Source: F1-120-MAGs238 sp964484185
Lineage (GTDB): Bacteria; Planctomycetota; Phycisphaerae; Phycisphaerales; UBA1924
NCBI GenBank assembly: GCA_964484185.1
Contig: CAZAEQ010000038.1
Span: 1-41,156, forward strand
DNA: 41,156 bases
Reading direction: 5' to 3'
The position numbers and the translations under genes are program-made. How positions within the stretch are numbered: the stretch's first letter is position 1; each line of letters starts with the position of its first letter. A model generated the notes under the pieces. It saw only the letters and a list, made by a program, of their open reading frames with translations. It was not told where the DNA came from and did not search any database. Shown here piece after piece: positions 28,929-37,843 of the stretch.

Positions 28929-30230
28929 TTACTTACGCCACCACGTCTCCCGCCCATACACCGCCGACGAGCCCAGATCTTCCGCAATCCTCAAAAGCTG
29001 GTTGTACTTCGCGTTGCGGTCGCTGCGGCAGGGTGCGCCCGTCTTGATCTGGCCGCAGTTGGTGGCGACTGCGATGTCGGCGATTGTTGAATCCTCGGTT
29101 TCGCCAGAACGATGTGACAACACAACCGCGTAGCGATTACGCATCGCCAGGTTGACGGCCTCGAACGTTTCGGAGAGAGAGCCGATCTGGTTGACTTTCA
29201 CCAGGATCGCGTTGGCGGCGTTCTCATCCAGGCCCTTTTGCAGGAATTTCTTGTTGGTGACGAAGAGGTCATCGCCAACGAGTTGCACTTTGTCGCCGAT
29301 CTTTGCTGTCAGCTTTTTCCAACCGGCCCAGTCGTTTTCCGCTAAGCCATCTTCGAGCGAGCGGATCGGGTACTTGCTGCACCAGTTGGCCCACATGTCG
29401 ATCATCTGATCGCTCGACACGACTTCCTTGCTGCTCTTGAACATCTTGTAGCCGACTTTGCCCTCCGCCGCGGCTTCGTTCCAGCATTCGCTCGCGGCGG
29501 GATCGAGGGCAACAAAGATCTGCTCGCCCCACTTGTAGCCCGCGGCCTTGGTCGCCTTCTCCAGGAGTTGCAATGCTTCTTCGTTGGCCTTGAGGCTGGG
29601 AGCAAAGCCGCCTTCATCGCCGACGCCGGTCGAGAGGTGGCTGTCGTGGAGAACTTTTTTCAGGGCGTGGTAAATGTCGACGCCTGCTCGTAAACCTTCG
29701 GCGAAGGAATCAAAGCCCCAGGGCTGGACCATGAATTCCTGGAAGTCGACAGTGCTATCGGCGTGCTTGCCGCCGTTCAAGACGTTGAGCATGGGGACGG
29801 GGAGCGTGCGAGCGCCCGGGCCGCCGAGATAGCGATAGAGGGGAAGGCCGCTGGCTTCAGCGCAGGCTTTGGCGACGGCCATGCTGACGCCGAGGATGGC
29901 GTTGGCGCCGAGCTTAGCTTTGTTGGGCGTGCCATCGAGAGCGAGGAGATGAGTATCGATGCCGACCTGGTTGCCGCCATCCATGCCGATGAGTTCGGGA
30001 GCGATGAGCTTGTTCACATTGTCAACAGCTTTGAGAACGCCCTTGCCGCCGTACACCTTCTTGTCGCCATCGCGGAGTTCGCAGGCTTCGTTTTCACCCG
30101 TCGATGCGCCCGAGGGGACAGCGGCGCGGCCCATGAAGCCTGACGCCAGGTGCACATCGCATTCGAGGGTCGGGTTGCCGCGGGAATCGAGGATTTGGCG
30201 GGCGGTGACGGATTGGATCTCAAAAGTCAT
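28929..30230 (-). CDS. eno: Enolase
   Basis: Interconverts 2-phosphoglycerate and phosphoenolpyruvate in glycolysis. The 433-residue protein begins FEIQSVTARQILDSRGNPTLE, followed by AAVPSGASTGENEACELRDGD, the N-terminal lid. The catalytic region shows GVGDEGGFAPSL, FVALDPAASE, RSLEDGLAENDWAGW, VGDDLFVTN, ILVKVNQIGSLSET, and AVVLSHRSGETEDSTIADIAV, which carry the metal-binding Asp and Glu residues, the catalytic Lys in VKVNQ and the phosphate-binding Arg-Ser. All expected blocks are intact. ATG 30230 has GGAG seven bases upstream. It is divergent from the PhoU-like gene by 73 bases. Confidence 0.97.
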   Translation of the reverse strand: MTFEIQSVTARQILDSRGNPTLECDVHLASGFMGRAAVPSGASTGENEACELRDGDKKVYGGKGVLKAVDNVNKLIAPELIGMDGGNQVGIDTHLLALDGTPNKAKLGANAILGVSMAVAKACAEASGLPLYRYLGGPGARTLPVPMLNVLNGGKHADSTVDFQEFMVQPWGFDSFAEGLRAGVDIYHALKKVLHDSHLSTGVGDEGGFAPSLKANEEALQLLEKATKAAGYKWGEQIFVALDPAASECWNEAAAEGKVGYKMFKSSKEVVSSDQMIDMWANWCSKYPIRSLEDGLAENDWAGWKKLTAKIGDKVQLVGDDLFVTNKKFLQKGLDENAANAILVKVNQIGSLSETFEAVNLAMRNRYAVVLSHRSGETEDSTIADIAVATNCGQIKTGAPCRSDRNAKYNQLLRIAEDLGSSAVYGRETWWRK

Positions 30231-30303
30231 TGCGAATCTCCAGATTGAGGAGCAGGGTAGGAACGCCCAATGCCTCGGGGCGGGATAGGCGATACCCTGT
30301 AGG

Positions 30304-31017
30304 GTGTCTAACTTGATCGGAGCACCGTTGAGCGACCATCAGAAACAGATTGAATCCCTGACGCAGGACCTTGTGTTGCAAGGAACCCGCGTGCAGCGGC
30401 AGCTTGAGGCCAGCTTTGAGGCGTTGTTTCAACGAAGCTCGGCCAAGGCGGCGGAGGCGGCGAAGCTGGATGATGAAGTGGATGCGGTGGATGTCGCGCT
30501 GGAGCAGCGGGCGGTGAGTTTGCTGACGGGGTTGACGCGGACGTCCAGCGGTGTGACAGAGGCGGAGTTGCGGTGGATTCTGACGATCGTGAAGATCAAC
30601 AACGAGCTTGAGCGAATCGCGGATGCTGGCGTGGATGTCACTTCGTTTGTGGATCAGAATTCGACTGTGGCGTTCCCCGAGACGTTCCGGATCATGGCCA
30701 ACAGCGTGATCGGTGTATTGCGAGATGTGAACGCTTCGTTTGCCCGCAAAGATCCGACGCTGGCGAAGATCGTGCTGCAGAGTCAGCACGCGATTGCCAG
30801 ATTTAAAATCGAAGTAGTCCGCGATGCGGAGAAGAAGATTGCGGCGGGAACGATGAATGTCGAATTTGCGTTCAGGCTGCATGAGGTCGCGGGCTTGTGC
30901 GAGTTGATCGCGGATCACTGCACCAACATCGCCGAGCAGGTGATTTACGCATCGACTGGAGCGATTGTGCGGCACACGCAGGCGTGCTGGATTGAGACAA
31001 GCCGCAAGCCGCAGTAA
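30304..31017 (+). CDS. PhoU-domain protein
   Basis: PhoU proteins are three-helix-bundle repeats that restrain phosphate uptake and PhoR signalling. The 237 residues contain two PhoU repeats; ELRWILTIVKINNELERIADAGVDV is the typical E/DxxxD metal-binding segment of the first, and LHEVAGLCELIADHCTNIAEQVIY that of the second. GTG 30304 gives the longest frame, but TTG 30328 is preceded by GGAG at five bases and is an equal or better start. Normally phoU lies next to pst genes; here it is alone and is followed 16 bases later by cinA. Its involvement in phosphate control is inferred from the family only. Confidence 0.85.
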   Translation: MSNLIGAPLSDHQKQIESLTQDLVLQGTRVQRQLEASFEALFQRSSAKAAEAAKLDDEVDAVDVALEQRAVSLLTGLTRTSSGVTEAELRWILTIVKINNELERIADAGVDVTSFVDQNSTVAFPETFRIMANSVIGVLRDVNASFARKDPTLAKIVLQSQHAIARFKIEVVRDAEKKIAAGTMNVEFAFRLHEVAGLCELIADHCTNIAEQVIYASTGAIVRHTQACWIETSRKPQ

Positions 31018-31033
31018 TTGGACTCATTTGATC

Positions 31034-32320
31034 ATGCCCCACACCACTGCCGCGATTCTGTCGATCGGCGATGAACTGACGCTGGGTCAGACGCTGGATA
31101 CCAATTCGCAGTGGTTGAGTGGCGAGCTTTCTGCTGTCGGGATTGATGTTGTTGAACATGTCACGGTTCCTGACAATCTTGTGCTGCATGTCGCCGCATT
31201 GCAGCGGCTTTCGATGCAGGTCGATCTCATCATTTCCAGCGGCGGACTCGGCCCCACCGCTGATGATTTGACTCGGGCAGCAGTCGCAGCGGCGGCGGGC
31301 GACACGCTTGTCGAGGATACGGAGAGTCTCGCGCAGATTGAGAAGTTCTATGCCTCACGGCAGCGGACCATGCCGCCGATTAACCGCGTGCAGGCACTGC
31401 GGCCATCGCGAGGAAGTGCGATTGCGAATCCCAATGGGACAGCTCCCGGGGTGTACTCCAAGATTGGAAATGCTGATTGCTTTTGTGCGCCGGGGCCACC
31501 GGGTGAACTCAAGCCCATGTTTACGAATCAGATCCTGCCGCGATTGCAGGTCCGGAAAGATGTGACGATTCGAACGCGGGTGATGGGGACTGTTGGACTT
31601 GGAGAATCCGAAATCGCGACCCGGCTGGGGTCGCTGATGGATCGCGATCGCAATCCGCTGGTGGGAACGACCGCCAGCGGCGGCATTGTTTCCTGCCGCC
31701 TGCGGTATCAAGGGCCGCTTGACCAGTTAGCAGCGGCAAAGATGCTGGAGGCGACGCAGCTGGAGATTGCGGCAAAGCTCGCCCCCTATGTGTTTTCGAC
31801 CACGCACAATTCACTTGCCGCGGCGGTGATTGAGACCTTGGCTGCCCGGAAATTGACGGTCGCCGTTGTAGAAAGCTGCACCGGAGGCTTATTGGGGGCG
31901 GCGTTGACCGAGATTCCCGGGTCCTCAGATGCCTTTATCGGTGGATTTTTGACGTATTCCAATGAACTCAAGTCCCGCCTAGTTGGTGTGCCGTCAAGTA
32001 CTTTGAACAGCTTTGGCGCGGTGAGCCCTCAGACGGCCGCAGCGATGGCCAGCGGAGGGCGGGTGGCGACCGGGGCAGATATTGGGGTCAGTATCACGGG
32101 CGTTGCCGGCCCAGGTGGGGGCACGGCAGAGAAGCCTGTGGGGACGGTGTGGATCAGCGTGGATCTGGGGGAAACCGGGTCCGATACGCGGCGGTTCCAC
32201 ATCCCAGGGACAAGGCAGGCTGTTCGGGCCTGGAGCGTTACCGCGGCACTTTCCATGCTCTGGATGGGCCTGCAGGGGAGAAAAGATGTAAGACTTTTGA
32301 GGCAGATTGAGCCGAAATAG
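31034..32320 (+). CDS. cinA: CinA-family protein (nicotinamide-nucleotide amidase / ADP-ribose pyrophosphatase)
   Basis: Two-domain protein of 428 residues. The N-terminal COG1058 domain (about 1-165) begins AAILSIGDELTLGQTLDTNS and contains ISSGGLGPTADDLTRAAVA, the molybdopterin-binding-like motif. The C-terminal CinA domain (about 265-420) contains VAVVESCTGGLLGAALTEIPG, TYSNELKSRLVGV and VSITGVAGPGGGTAEKPVGTVW, with the Ser of ESCTGG as the amidase nucleophile. The family degrades or repairs NMN in the pyridine nucleotide cycle. ATG 31034 lies 16 bases after the PhoU gene, but without a strong ribosome binding site; the longer frame from 30965 overlaps that gene. Probably cotranscribed with it. 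Confidence 0.93.
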   Translation: MPHTTAAILSIGDELTLGQTLDTNSQWLSGELSAVGIDVVEHVTVPDNLVLHVAALQRLSMQVDLIISSGGLGPTADDLTRAAVAAAAGDTLVEDTESLAQIEKFYASRQRTMPPINRVQALRPSRGSAIANPNGTAPGVYSKIGNADCFCAPGPPGELKPMFTNQILPRLQVRKDVTIRTRVMGTVGLGESEIATRLGSLMDRDRNPLVGTTASGGIVSCRLRYQGPLDQLAAAKMLEATQLEIAAKLAPYVFSTTHNSLAAAVIETLAARKLTVAVVESCTGGLLGAALTEIPGSSDAFIGGFLTYSNELKSRLVGVPSSTLNSFGAVSPQTAAAMASGGRVATGADIGVSITGVAGPGGGTAEKPVGTVWISVDLGETGSDTRRFHIPGTRQAVRAWSVTAALSMLWMGLQGRKDVRLLRQIEPK

Positions 32321-32386
32321 AGTAGTCTTTCCCTTCCAGGTTCGTTCTGCAACCTGAGCTTCCGCAAGCCGTAAAAGAATGGACAT

Positions 32387-33337
32387 ATGCACCGTCGCCC
32401 ACATGCTTTCACATTGATTGAACTTCTGGTAGTCATCGCGATCATCAGCGTGCTGATCAGCATTTTGATGCCATCGCTTTCTAAAGCACGGCAGGCTGCG
32501 CGGCAGCTGAAAGATTCGACATCGATTCGAAGCCTGGTGCAGGGCATGGCGATCTGGGGCGGCAGCAATAAAGATGAGTATCCGACGCCGAGTCGACATG
32601 ATCGATCGAACGCGACGATGCTCGCAAGTTGCAGCTTTGAAAAAGACAACACCGGCAACATGCTCTCGATCCTGGTGTTCAATGGCTACATGCCGGTGCA
32701 GGTGCTTGTGAGCTCGGCCGAAGTCGACAAGCAGCGATATGCAGTTGATGATGGGTATCAATATGGCGCACCGGATCGAGCGGCGTTTCCGGATCAGGCG
32801 TTGTGGGATCCTGGCTTTTCGGGGATGCCGGGAGAAGTTGGAACTACTGGAATTGGCGCCGGCCGGCGCGGAGCATTTACAGCGAATACCAGTTTCGCAC
32901 ACACGACACTGTTTGGCGCACGCCTGACGATGTGGGCCACAACGTTCTCGAGTTCGGAAGCAGTGTTTGCGAATCGCGGGCCGCAGTATGAAGGAAGCGC
33001 GGGAGCGTGGAGATTGGCGCCGGGGCCGACGGGGATTGATTCAACTTCGATAAGGATATTTGGAAAGTCGCCGCGTTGGGCGGGGAATATCGGGTTTAAT
33101 GATGGGCACGTGAGTTTTGAGAATGACCCATCGCCTGACACGCTGCCGGTGACATATGGAGTTGCGGTGAATGGGACGCGGTCACATCGGGACAATATTT
33201 TTGTGATCGAGAATCTGGCAAATGGATTGCCATTGAGTGATTACCAGGCAGATGTTGGGCGCGATGTGTATTTGAGGCAGTACATGGATGTGCAATGTCT
33301 GCCAACTGGGATTCGTATCACGCCTAATTTTGATTGA
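32387..33337 (+). CDS. Pseudopilin-like protein with short leader
   Basis: A 316-residue protein with a very short prepilin leader, MHRRPHA, then FTLIELLVVIAIISVLISIL with Glu at mature position 5. The residue before the cleavage site is Ala rather than the usual Gly, a substitution some prepilin peptidases tolerate. The exported region has QVLVSSAEVDKQRY and ends with AGNIGFNDGHVSFENDP, a variant of the DGHV motif that lacks the His ten residues earlier. It is less related to the three other pseudopilins than they are to each other. ATG 32387 has a weak AAGAATGG upstream. It ends eight bases before the stop of the convergent epimerase gene. Function unknown. Confidence 0.87.
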   Translation: MHRRPHAFTLIELLVVIAIISVLISILMPSLSKARQAARQLKDSTSIRSLVQGMAIWGGSNKDEYPTPSRHDRSNATMLASCSFEKDNTGNMLSILVFNGYMPVQVLVSSAEVDKQRYAVDDGYQYGAPDRAAFPDQALWDPGFSGMPGEVGTTGIGAGRRGAFTANTSFAHTTLFGARLTMWATTFSSSEAVFANRGPQYEGSAGAWRLAPGPTGIDSTSIRIFGKSPRWAGNIGFNDGHVSFENDPSPDTLPVTYGVAVNGTRSHRDNIFVIENLANGLPLSDYQADVGRDVYLRQYMDVQCLPTGIRITPNFD

Positions 33338-33345
33338 ACGTTGGC

Positions 33346-34359
33346 TCAGCGTTTGGCTTCGATGTGCGACCTGTACCATTCCATGGTTTCGCGCAGGCCA
33401 TCTTCGAGCTTGGTGACTGGTTCGTAGCCAAGGATTTCGCGGGCACGCCCGAGGTCGGCCTGAGAATGCCGAACATCTCCAATGCGATCGGGAAGCAGTG
33501 TTGGTTTGAGATGGGGCCGCCCCAGTGCCTCGGCCATCATGGATGCCAGACGAGCCACATCGGTGCGCTGACCTGTGCCGACGTTGATCACTTCGCCTTT
33601 GAGCGGTCGATCGCTGGCACCAGCGAGCATGGTGGCGAGGACGGCGTTGCCGACATATGTGAAGTCTCGTGAACTCATTCCATCGCCGAATATCTGAGGC
33701 GATTCGCCATTGAGCAAACGAGCGGCAAATGCTGCGACCACTGCAGAATACTGAGACTCTGCGTTTTGACGCGGACCGAAGACGTTGAAATATCGAAGTG
33801 AAACCCCGGAAAGTCCGTAGCTTTGCGTCCACGCCGAGACGAGATGTTCGGCCGCGACTTTGCTGGCGGCGTAGGGACTCATGGGTCTGGGGGGAGACGT
33901 TTCAACTTTGGGGAGGGCCGCTTCGTTGCCGTAAGCGGAGCTTGATGAGCTCAGGACGACGCGCTGCACCTTGTGCTGGCGCGAGATATCGAGAACACGG
34001 AGGGTGCCAGTGGCATTGACCGCGAAACTGCGGCGGGGGTCTTCAATCGAGCGAGGGACTGACCCGATTGCGGCGAGATGAAACACGGTTTTGCAGCCCT
34101 TGATCGCTTCGGTGAGAGCGTCATCGTCGAGAATCGAGCCGTGGACAAAACGCATGCGCGCGGGTTCAAATTCCAGAAGCGTGGCAAGGTGCTCGAGTGT
34201 TGAATTAGAGAGATCGTCAATGACGGACACAATTGCGCCACAGCCCAGAAGCGTATCGACGAGATGGCCACCGATGAAGCCCGCCCCGCCAGTAACGCAT
34301 ACGTGTCGTCCTTCATAGAACGAGCGGAGCTGCTTCACGCGATCGGTGGGGAGTTTCAT
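33346..34359 (-). CDS. NAD-dependent nucleotide-sugar 4-epimerase (WbpP/Gne-like)
   Basis: Extended short-chain dehydrogenase/reductase of 337 residues. The NAD-binding motif is VTGGAGFIGGHLVDTLL (about 23-39), the active-site Ser is in VVLSSSSSAYG, and Y163 and K167 form SPYAASK. FHLAAIGSVPRSIEDP is characteristic of UDP-GlcNAc/UDP-GalNAc C4-epimerases of the WbpP type rather than GalE. RYFNVFGPRQNAESQYSAV and IFGDGMSSRDFTYVGN follow in family order. Such enzymes supply UDP-GalNAc or related sugars for surface polysaccharide. ATG 34359 is likely; there is no strong ribosome binding site. It sits beside secreted-protein genes but not in a polysaccharide cluster. Substrate is inferred. Confidence 0.87.
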   Translation of the reverse strand: MKLPTDRVKQLRSFYEGRHVCVTGGAGFIGGHLVDTLLGCGAIVSVIDDLSNSTLEHLATLLEFEPARMRFVHGSILDDDALTEAIKGCKTVFHLAAIGSVPRSIEDPRRSFAVNATGTLRVLDISRQHKVQRVVLSSSSSAYGNEAALPKVETSPPRPMSPYAASKVAAEHLVSAWTQSYGLSGVSLRYFNVFGPRQNAESQYSAVVAAFAARLLNGESPQIFGDGMSSRDFTYVGNAVLATMLAGASDRPLKGEVINVGTGQRTDVARLASMMAEALGRPHLKPTLLPDRIGDVRHSQADLGRAREILGYEPVTKLEDGLRETMEWYRSHIEAKR

Positions 34360-34396
34360 GCGACTATGTTAGCGTAAAGTCGAATGCCGTGTCGGA

Positions 34397-36097
34397 TCAG
34401 CAACCGGTTGAGAAATCGTCGACAAAGTCGAGATAATCGAAGAAATCAACCTCCCCGTCAGAGTTGAAATCTGCGCGGGCATCATTCTGTGAGAACGCAT
34501 CGACAAAGTCGAGGTAATCGAAGAAGTCGACCTGGTCATCGGCGTTGAAATCGGCGCTGCAACCACCAAAAATCTGGACGATTGCGTTGCCGCCTTGAAC
34601 GAACGCCAGCTGCGCGACGATCGTCTCGCCGCCGCCAATTTGAGACCCGCGACCATCGGCTCCGGAAGAGTTGCCTGTGCTTGCGAGCCAGAGCGCTGAA
34701 ATTGTGCGAACATCGCCAGGTGCCAGCTGAATATTGTCGCCTTCACGCATCAGCGTTGACATCGTCCCGTTGGGGCGAAACACGAACAAGCCATCGCGAC
34801 TGATTGAATCAGTGTTCGAACGCATTTTTACATAGACTTTGCCGGAGTTGCTGAGGAGCACACGCCCGGGCGCATCTGCTCCATAGACGGTGCCGTCCGG
34901 GAGATCTGGCACCAGGTTTCCTGCTTGGGCCAACATTGAATCTGTGCCGCCCGAGAGTGTGAAGATGCCCGCGCTATTTGTTGGAGTAGAGCCGTTGCCC
35001 CAGAGCGATGCGCCAAAGGCGATGGTGCCCGCATCGTTGATCGCTGGAGAGCTTGTAAGTGCCTGATAAGAAAGACCGGAATCCGCGGCGTAGGAATTCA
35101 ATCGAATTGCCAGTTCAACGTTGCCTGGCGAGCCTTGCCAAATTCCAACATTGGTGCCGGTATTGACGCCTGCGCCCGTAAGAACTCCCTGGAAGACGGA
35201 TGTTCCAAGAGTGTTCGCACTGGTCACCTGAGGAATATCGAGGAAGGTGATGCCTGCGGCAAGGCCAGGGGCGGCAGCCTTTGCTCTGGCGATGATCTGA
35301 GGTTCGACCAAGGTGTAGCGAAAGAGCGTGTTGGTTGACCCTGAACCCGCGCCGGTAAGGGGCGCTACCGCTTCAGCCAAACCTTGTGAAGGAGCGACGA
35401 GAGGTCCGTTGCTTAGGTCACCAATTCTTGCAGTTGCCGAGACACTCGGAAGCAGTGTTCCCTCTCGACCAGCCAAGATAGTGAGGCCGCCGAAAGAGTG
35501 GAGAATGCAACTGTCGTTGCTTGTGGTTACCAGCCCGCCAGTAAGAATTGTTCGAAAGACGACTGCGCCCTCTTGCGAAATTGCGAAGTCGTTTATTGAA
35601 ATGATGTTGGCGCCTGCGGTCGAAATCAGATCACCCTTGCGTGCAACAAGGGCAACTGATGCGGGCGAACCAGAGAAAATGCCCTGGTTATTTGCGGATG
35701 TCACGCCAGTACCCGTGAGCGTCGCAGTGAAGGCGATTCGACCATTGACCAGCAGCGGGGCCGAAATCGATAGGTAACGAGCACCGCCGGTTCCGGGTGC
35801 AACCTCACCTTCGCGAGCAACTGCAAACGGATCACCTGAAGCCGGGAAGATGAAAATCGTACCGTCGTTTGTCGTTGTCACACCAGGACCGGTGATGAGT
35901 GAACGGAAAGCAATGTTGCCCTCTCCGTCAATATGAGGCGATCCAAATCCGCCAGGCTGGAGGAGCAGTCCAGCAGGCAGGCCCGGAGCCTGAGTGCCCG
36001 ACAGAATTTGGAGTTCCCAACGAGCACCTGTTGCAAACACGGACGCTGCGCAGAGACACAACGCGACAGCACCGACCGAAATTCGGCTGGTAGTCAT
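34397..36097 (-). CDS. Secreted NxxGxxAF-repeat protein with C-terminal dockerin doublet
   Basis: A 566-residue exported protein. ATG 36097 is preferred, with GGGGAG six bases upstream; the frame is open to 36286. MTTSRISVGAVALCLCAASVFA is the signal peptide. The body contains about six repeats of roughly 60 residues, each with a core such as INDAGTIAFGASL, VNGRIAFTATLTGTGV, IDGEGNIAFRSLITGPGV or ISQEGAVVFRTILTGGLV, matching the NxxGxxAF choice-of-anchor repeat family. The C-terminus has two dockerin-like loops, DFNADDQVDFFDYLDFVDAF and DFNSDGEVDFFDYLDFVDDF, ending in TGC. It is followed on the same strand by the other secreted proteins upstream (36296-40813), each seemingly with its own start region. 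Function unknown. Confidence 0.87.
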   Translation of the reverse strand: MTTSRISVGAVALCLCAASVFATGARWELQILSGTQAPGLPAGLLLQPGGFGSPHIDGEGNIAFRSLITGPGVTTTNDGTIFIFPASGDPFAVAREGEVAPGTGGARYLSISAPLLVNGRIAFTATLTGTGVTSANNQGIFSGSPASVALVARKGDLISTAGANIISINDFAISQEGAVVFRTILTGGLVTTSNDSCILHSFGGLTILAGREGTLLPSVSATARIGDLSNGPLVAPSQGLAEAVAPLTGAGSGSTNTLFRYTLVEPQIIARAKAAAPGLAAGITFLDIPQVTSANTLGTSVFQGVLTGAGVNTGTNVGIWQGSPGNVELAIRLNSYAADSGLSYQALTSSPAINDAGTIAFGASLWGNGSTPTNSAGIFTLSGGTDSMLAQAGNLVPDLPDGTVYGADAPGRVLLSNSGKVYVKMRSNTDSISRDGLFVFRPNGTMSTLMREGDNIQLAPGDVRTISALWLASTGNSSGADGRGSQIGGGETIVAQLAFVQGGNAIVQIFGGCSADFNADDQVDFFDYLDFVDAFSQNDARADFNSDGEVDFFDYLDFVDDFSTGC

Positions 36098-36295
36098 TCC
36101 CATCTCCCCTCGGTCGTTTCCGACCGGTTTAAATGTGGGAGGGCTTGCCGCAAATTGCGGAAATATCCCTCTCCTCTCCTGTGGTCCATAATACCTATGA
36201 CGGTCCAGCAAACGCAACCCAAATATGAGGCAACTGGAATTTTTATTGAGCCAACTAACACATCTGGCTGGAAACCCAAAGGTCACATAAAAGTG

Positions 36296-37735
36296 TCACT
36301 TCACTGGCATTCCCAAAGCACTCTCACTTCCCGGCAATTTGAAGGCGGATTCGGGCATACCGATTCCACCGCCAGAAAAGATCAAATGTGCGAAGAGCAC
36401 CGGTCCGTCCCCGGTGTCCGAAATTGTAGGCGACTTTGTTGTCACCAGAATTGAATCTGTCAAGACGACCATCCCTGATTCGGATTGGCGAGCAACAACT
36501 GACCAGCTCTGGCCGGACTGAACTTCTGTCGAACGAAGCGTGAGGAAGGCGTCATCGTCGACCTCGATCGTGCCGCGGACTTCGGAGTTTTTTATAACGA
36601 CCTTTCCGCTTTTGGCAGATTGAACTGCCGGTACATCAAGCGACGAGGCTGAAAGCAAACCATCGACAATCAGGACGGAACCTCCATTGCACACAAGAGC
36701 TGGTTCGGCGCCTCCATTGATTATCTGGAGTGTGACATTTCTGGCAGAAATTGAACCAGCACCTGAGAGATTAATAGCCGCGGCGTTGGACGCAAAGAGG
36801 GTGGATTGGTTTATGAAGAGTTGCTGCGAATGATCGCCTTCGCACAGCAGTGCCGGGCCGGCACTGCTATTGATGTTGACAGAGTTCCAGGAGCAGGTTC
36901 CACCATCTGCGAGCTTTGCGGTCACTGATCCGAGCACCGTGGCGGCAAACGACCTTCCGGTTACGACACCTTGCATGTGAACACCGCTGACAAGTTTAAT
37001 GTTCTCTCGATAACTTCCAGGGCGAATCAGAACTACGGCTGGCGACGCGGCAGATGCGCCATCTTTCACCGCTTTGTCAATTGCGGCTTGAATGCTTGTA
37101 AACGGTGCGGCAGAATCAGGTGGACCGACAATGTAAGAGGTGACTATCGGAGCGTCAGCATTCCAGGTCCCGGGTGTCCCTGGAACGCCTTGTGGACCTG
37201 CAGGCCCCGCATCACCTTTAGGCCCAGCTGGACCACGTTCTCCACGCTCTCCTTTTTCGCCGGTCTGCCCTTTCGGTCCTGGCGGCCCTGCTTGACCTGG
37301 AACTCCTGATGGAGTTTCCCTTACAGCGCCCGTTGGAGTGACGGCACCGCTCTGAATGGTGTAGGGGGAGTTTGAAAGTACCTGCCTGGGATTCAAGATT
37401 GTAAATTCGGTATTCCCAGCACCAGCAGTGCGAAGTCCTATTTCGAGCCACCGGGTCTCGCCGCCAAACGGGGAGACACCGAAATCGAGCTGAACATTAA
37501 AGCGACCACTTTGGAGCGGCACACGGCTCGCAGAGAGCGCGGGGCCAATCTGTTTTCCGCCGTTTGCCGCATCGAACATTCGGAACTCAAAATCGACCGG
37601 ACCAACGACGGTGACATTGTTGAATCGAAGTTGTCCCTGATATGTGAAAGCGGAAACAGCAGACTGCGCTGAAGCCGCATAGGCAACCAAAGCGCTGGCA
37701 GCAAAGGCGATCGCGGACTGAGGTAGAGTGAGCAC
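36296..37735 (-). CDS. Secreted collagen-like protein with beta-helix domain
   Basis: A 479-residue exported protein. A signal peptide is present (SAIAFAASALVAYAASAQS). Residues about 28-130 form a beta-rich domain (FTYQGQLRFNNVTVVGPVDF) of the type found at the start of many planctomycete surface proteins. Residues 144-188 are 15 uninterrupted Gly-X-Y triplets rich in Pro, Lys and Glu (GPPGPKGQTGEKGERGER), a true collagen-like segment. Residues about 200-465 look like a right-handed beta-helix (IQAAIDKAVKDG, VVLIRPGSYRENI, GVHMQGV, VVIKNSEVRG, VVLTDSILVT), as in pectate-lyase-fold proteins. No dockerin motif. The start is GTG 37735 with no clear ribosome binding site. Probably trimerises through the collagen segment; ligand unknown. 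Confidence 0.87.
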   Translation of the reverse strand: MLTLPQSAIAFAASALVAYAASAQSAVSAFTYQGQLRFNNVTVVGPVDFEFRMFDAANGGKQIGPALSASRVPLQSGRFNVQLDFGVSPFGGETRWLEIGLRTAGAGNTEFTILNPRQVLSNSPYTIQSGAVTPTGAVRETPSGVPGQAGPPGPKGQTGEKGERGERGPAGPKGDAGPAGPQGVPGTPGTWNADAPIVTSYIVGPPDSAAPFTSIQAAIDKAVKDGASAASPAVVLIRPGSYRENIKLVSGVHMQGVVTGRSFAATVLGSVTAKLADGGTCSWNSVNINSSAGPALLCEGDHSQQLFINQSTLFASNAAAINLSGAGSISARNVTLQIINGGAEPALVCNGGSVLIVDGLLSASSLDVPAVQSAKSGKVVIKNSEVRGTIEVDDDAFLTLRSTEVQSGQSWSVVARQSESGMVVLTDSILVTTKSPTISDTGDGPVLFAHLIFSGGGIGMPESAFKLPGSESALGMPVK

Positions 37736-37780
37736 GATTGAGTATTCGGTTCAGAGCCACGGTTGAGTGCACAAACGGTG

Positions 37781-37812
37781 AAAAGGGCCGAGCGATGTGC
37801 GCTCGGCCCTTG
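37781..37812 (-). terminator. Terminator of the LamG protein gene
   Basis: On the minus strand AAGGGCCGAGCG, loop CACAT, CGCTCGGCCCTT, then TTTC. It begins 32 bases past the stop at 37844 and lies 46 bases before the start of the collagen-like gene, so the two genes are separate transcripts. Confidence 0.87.
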
Positions 37813-37843
37813 ATTGGGTCCAGATTACTACGTTGCAGAATGG

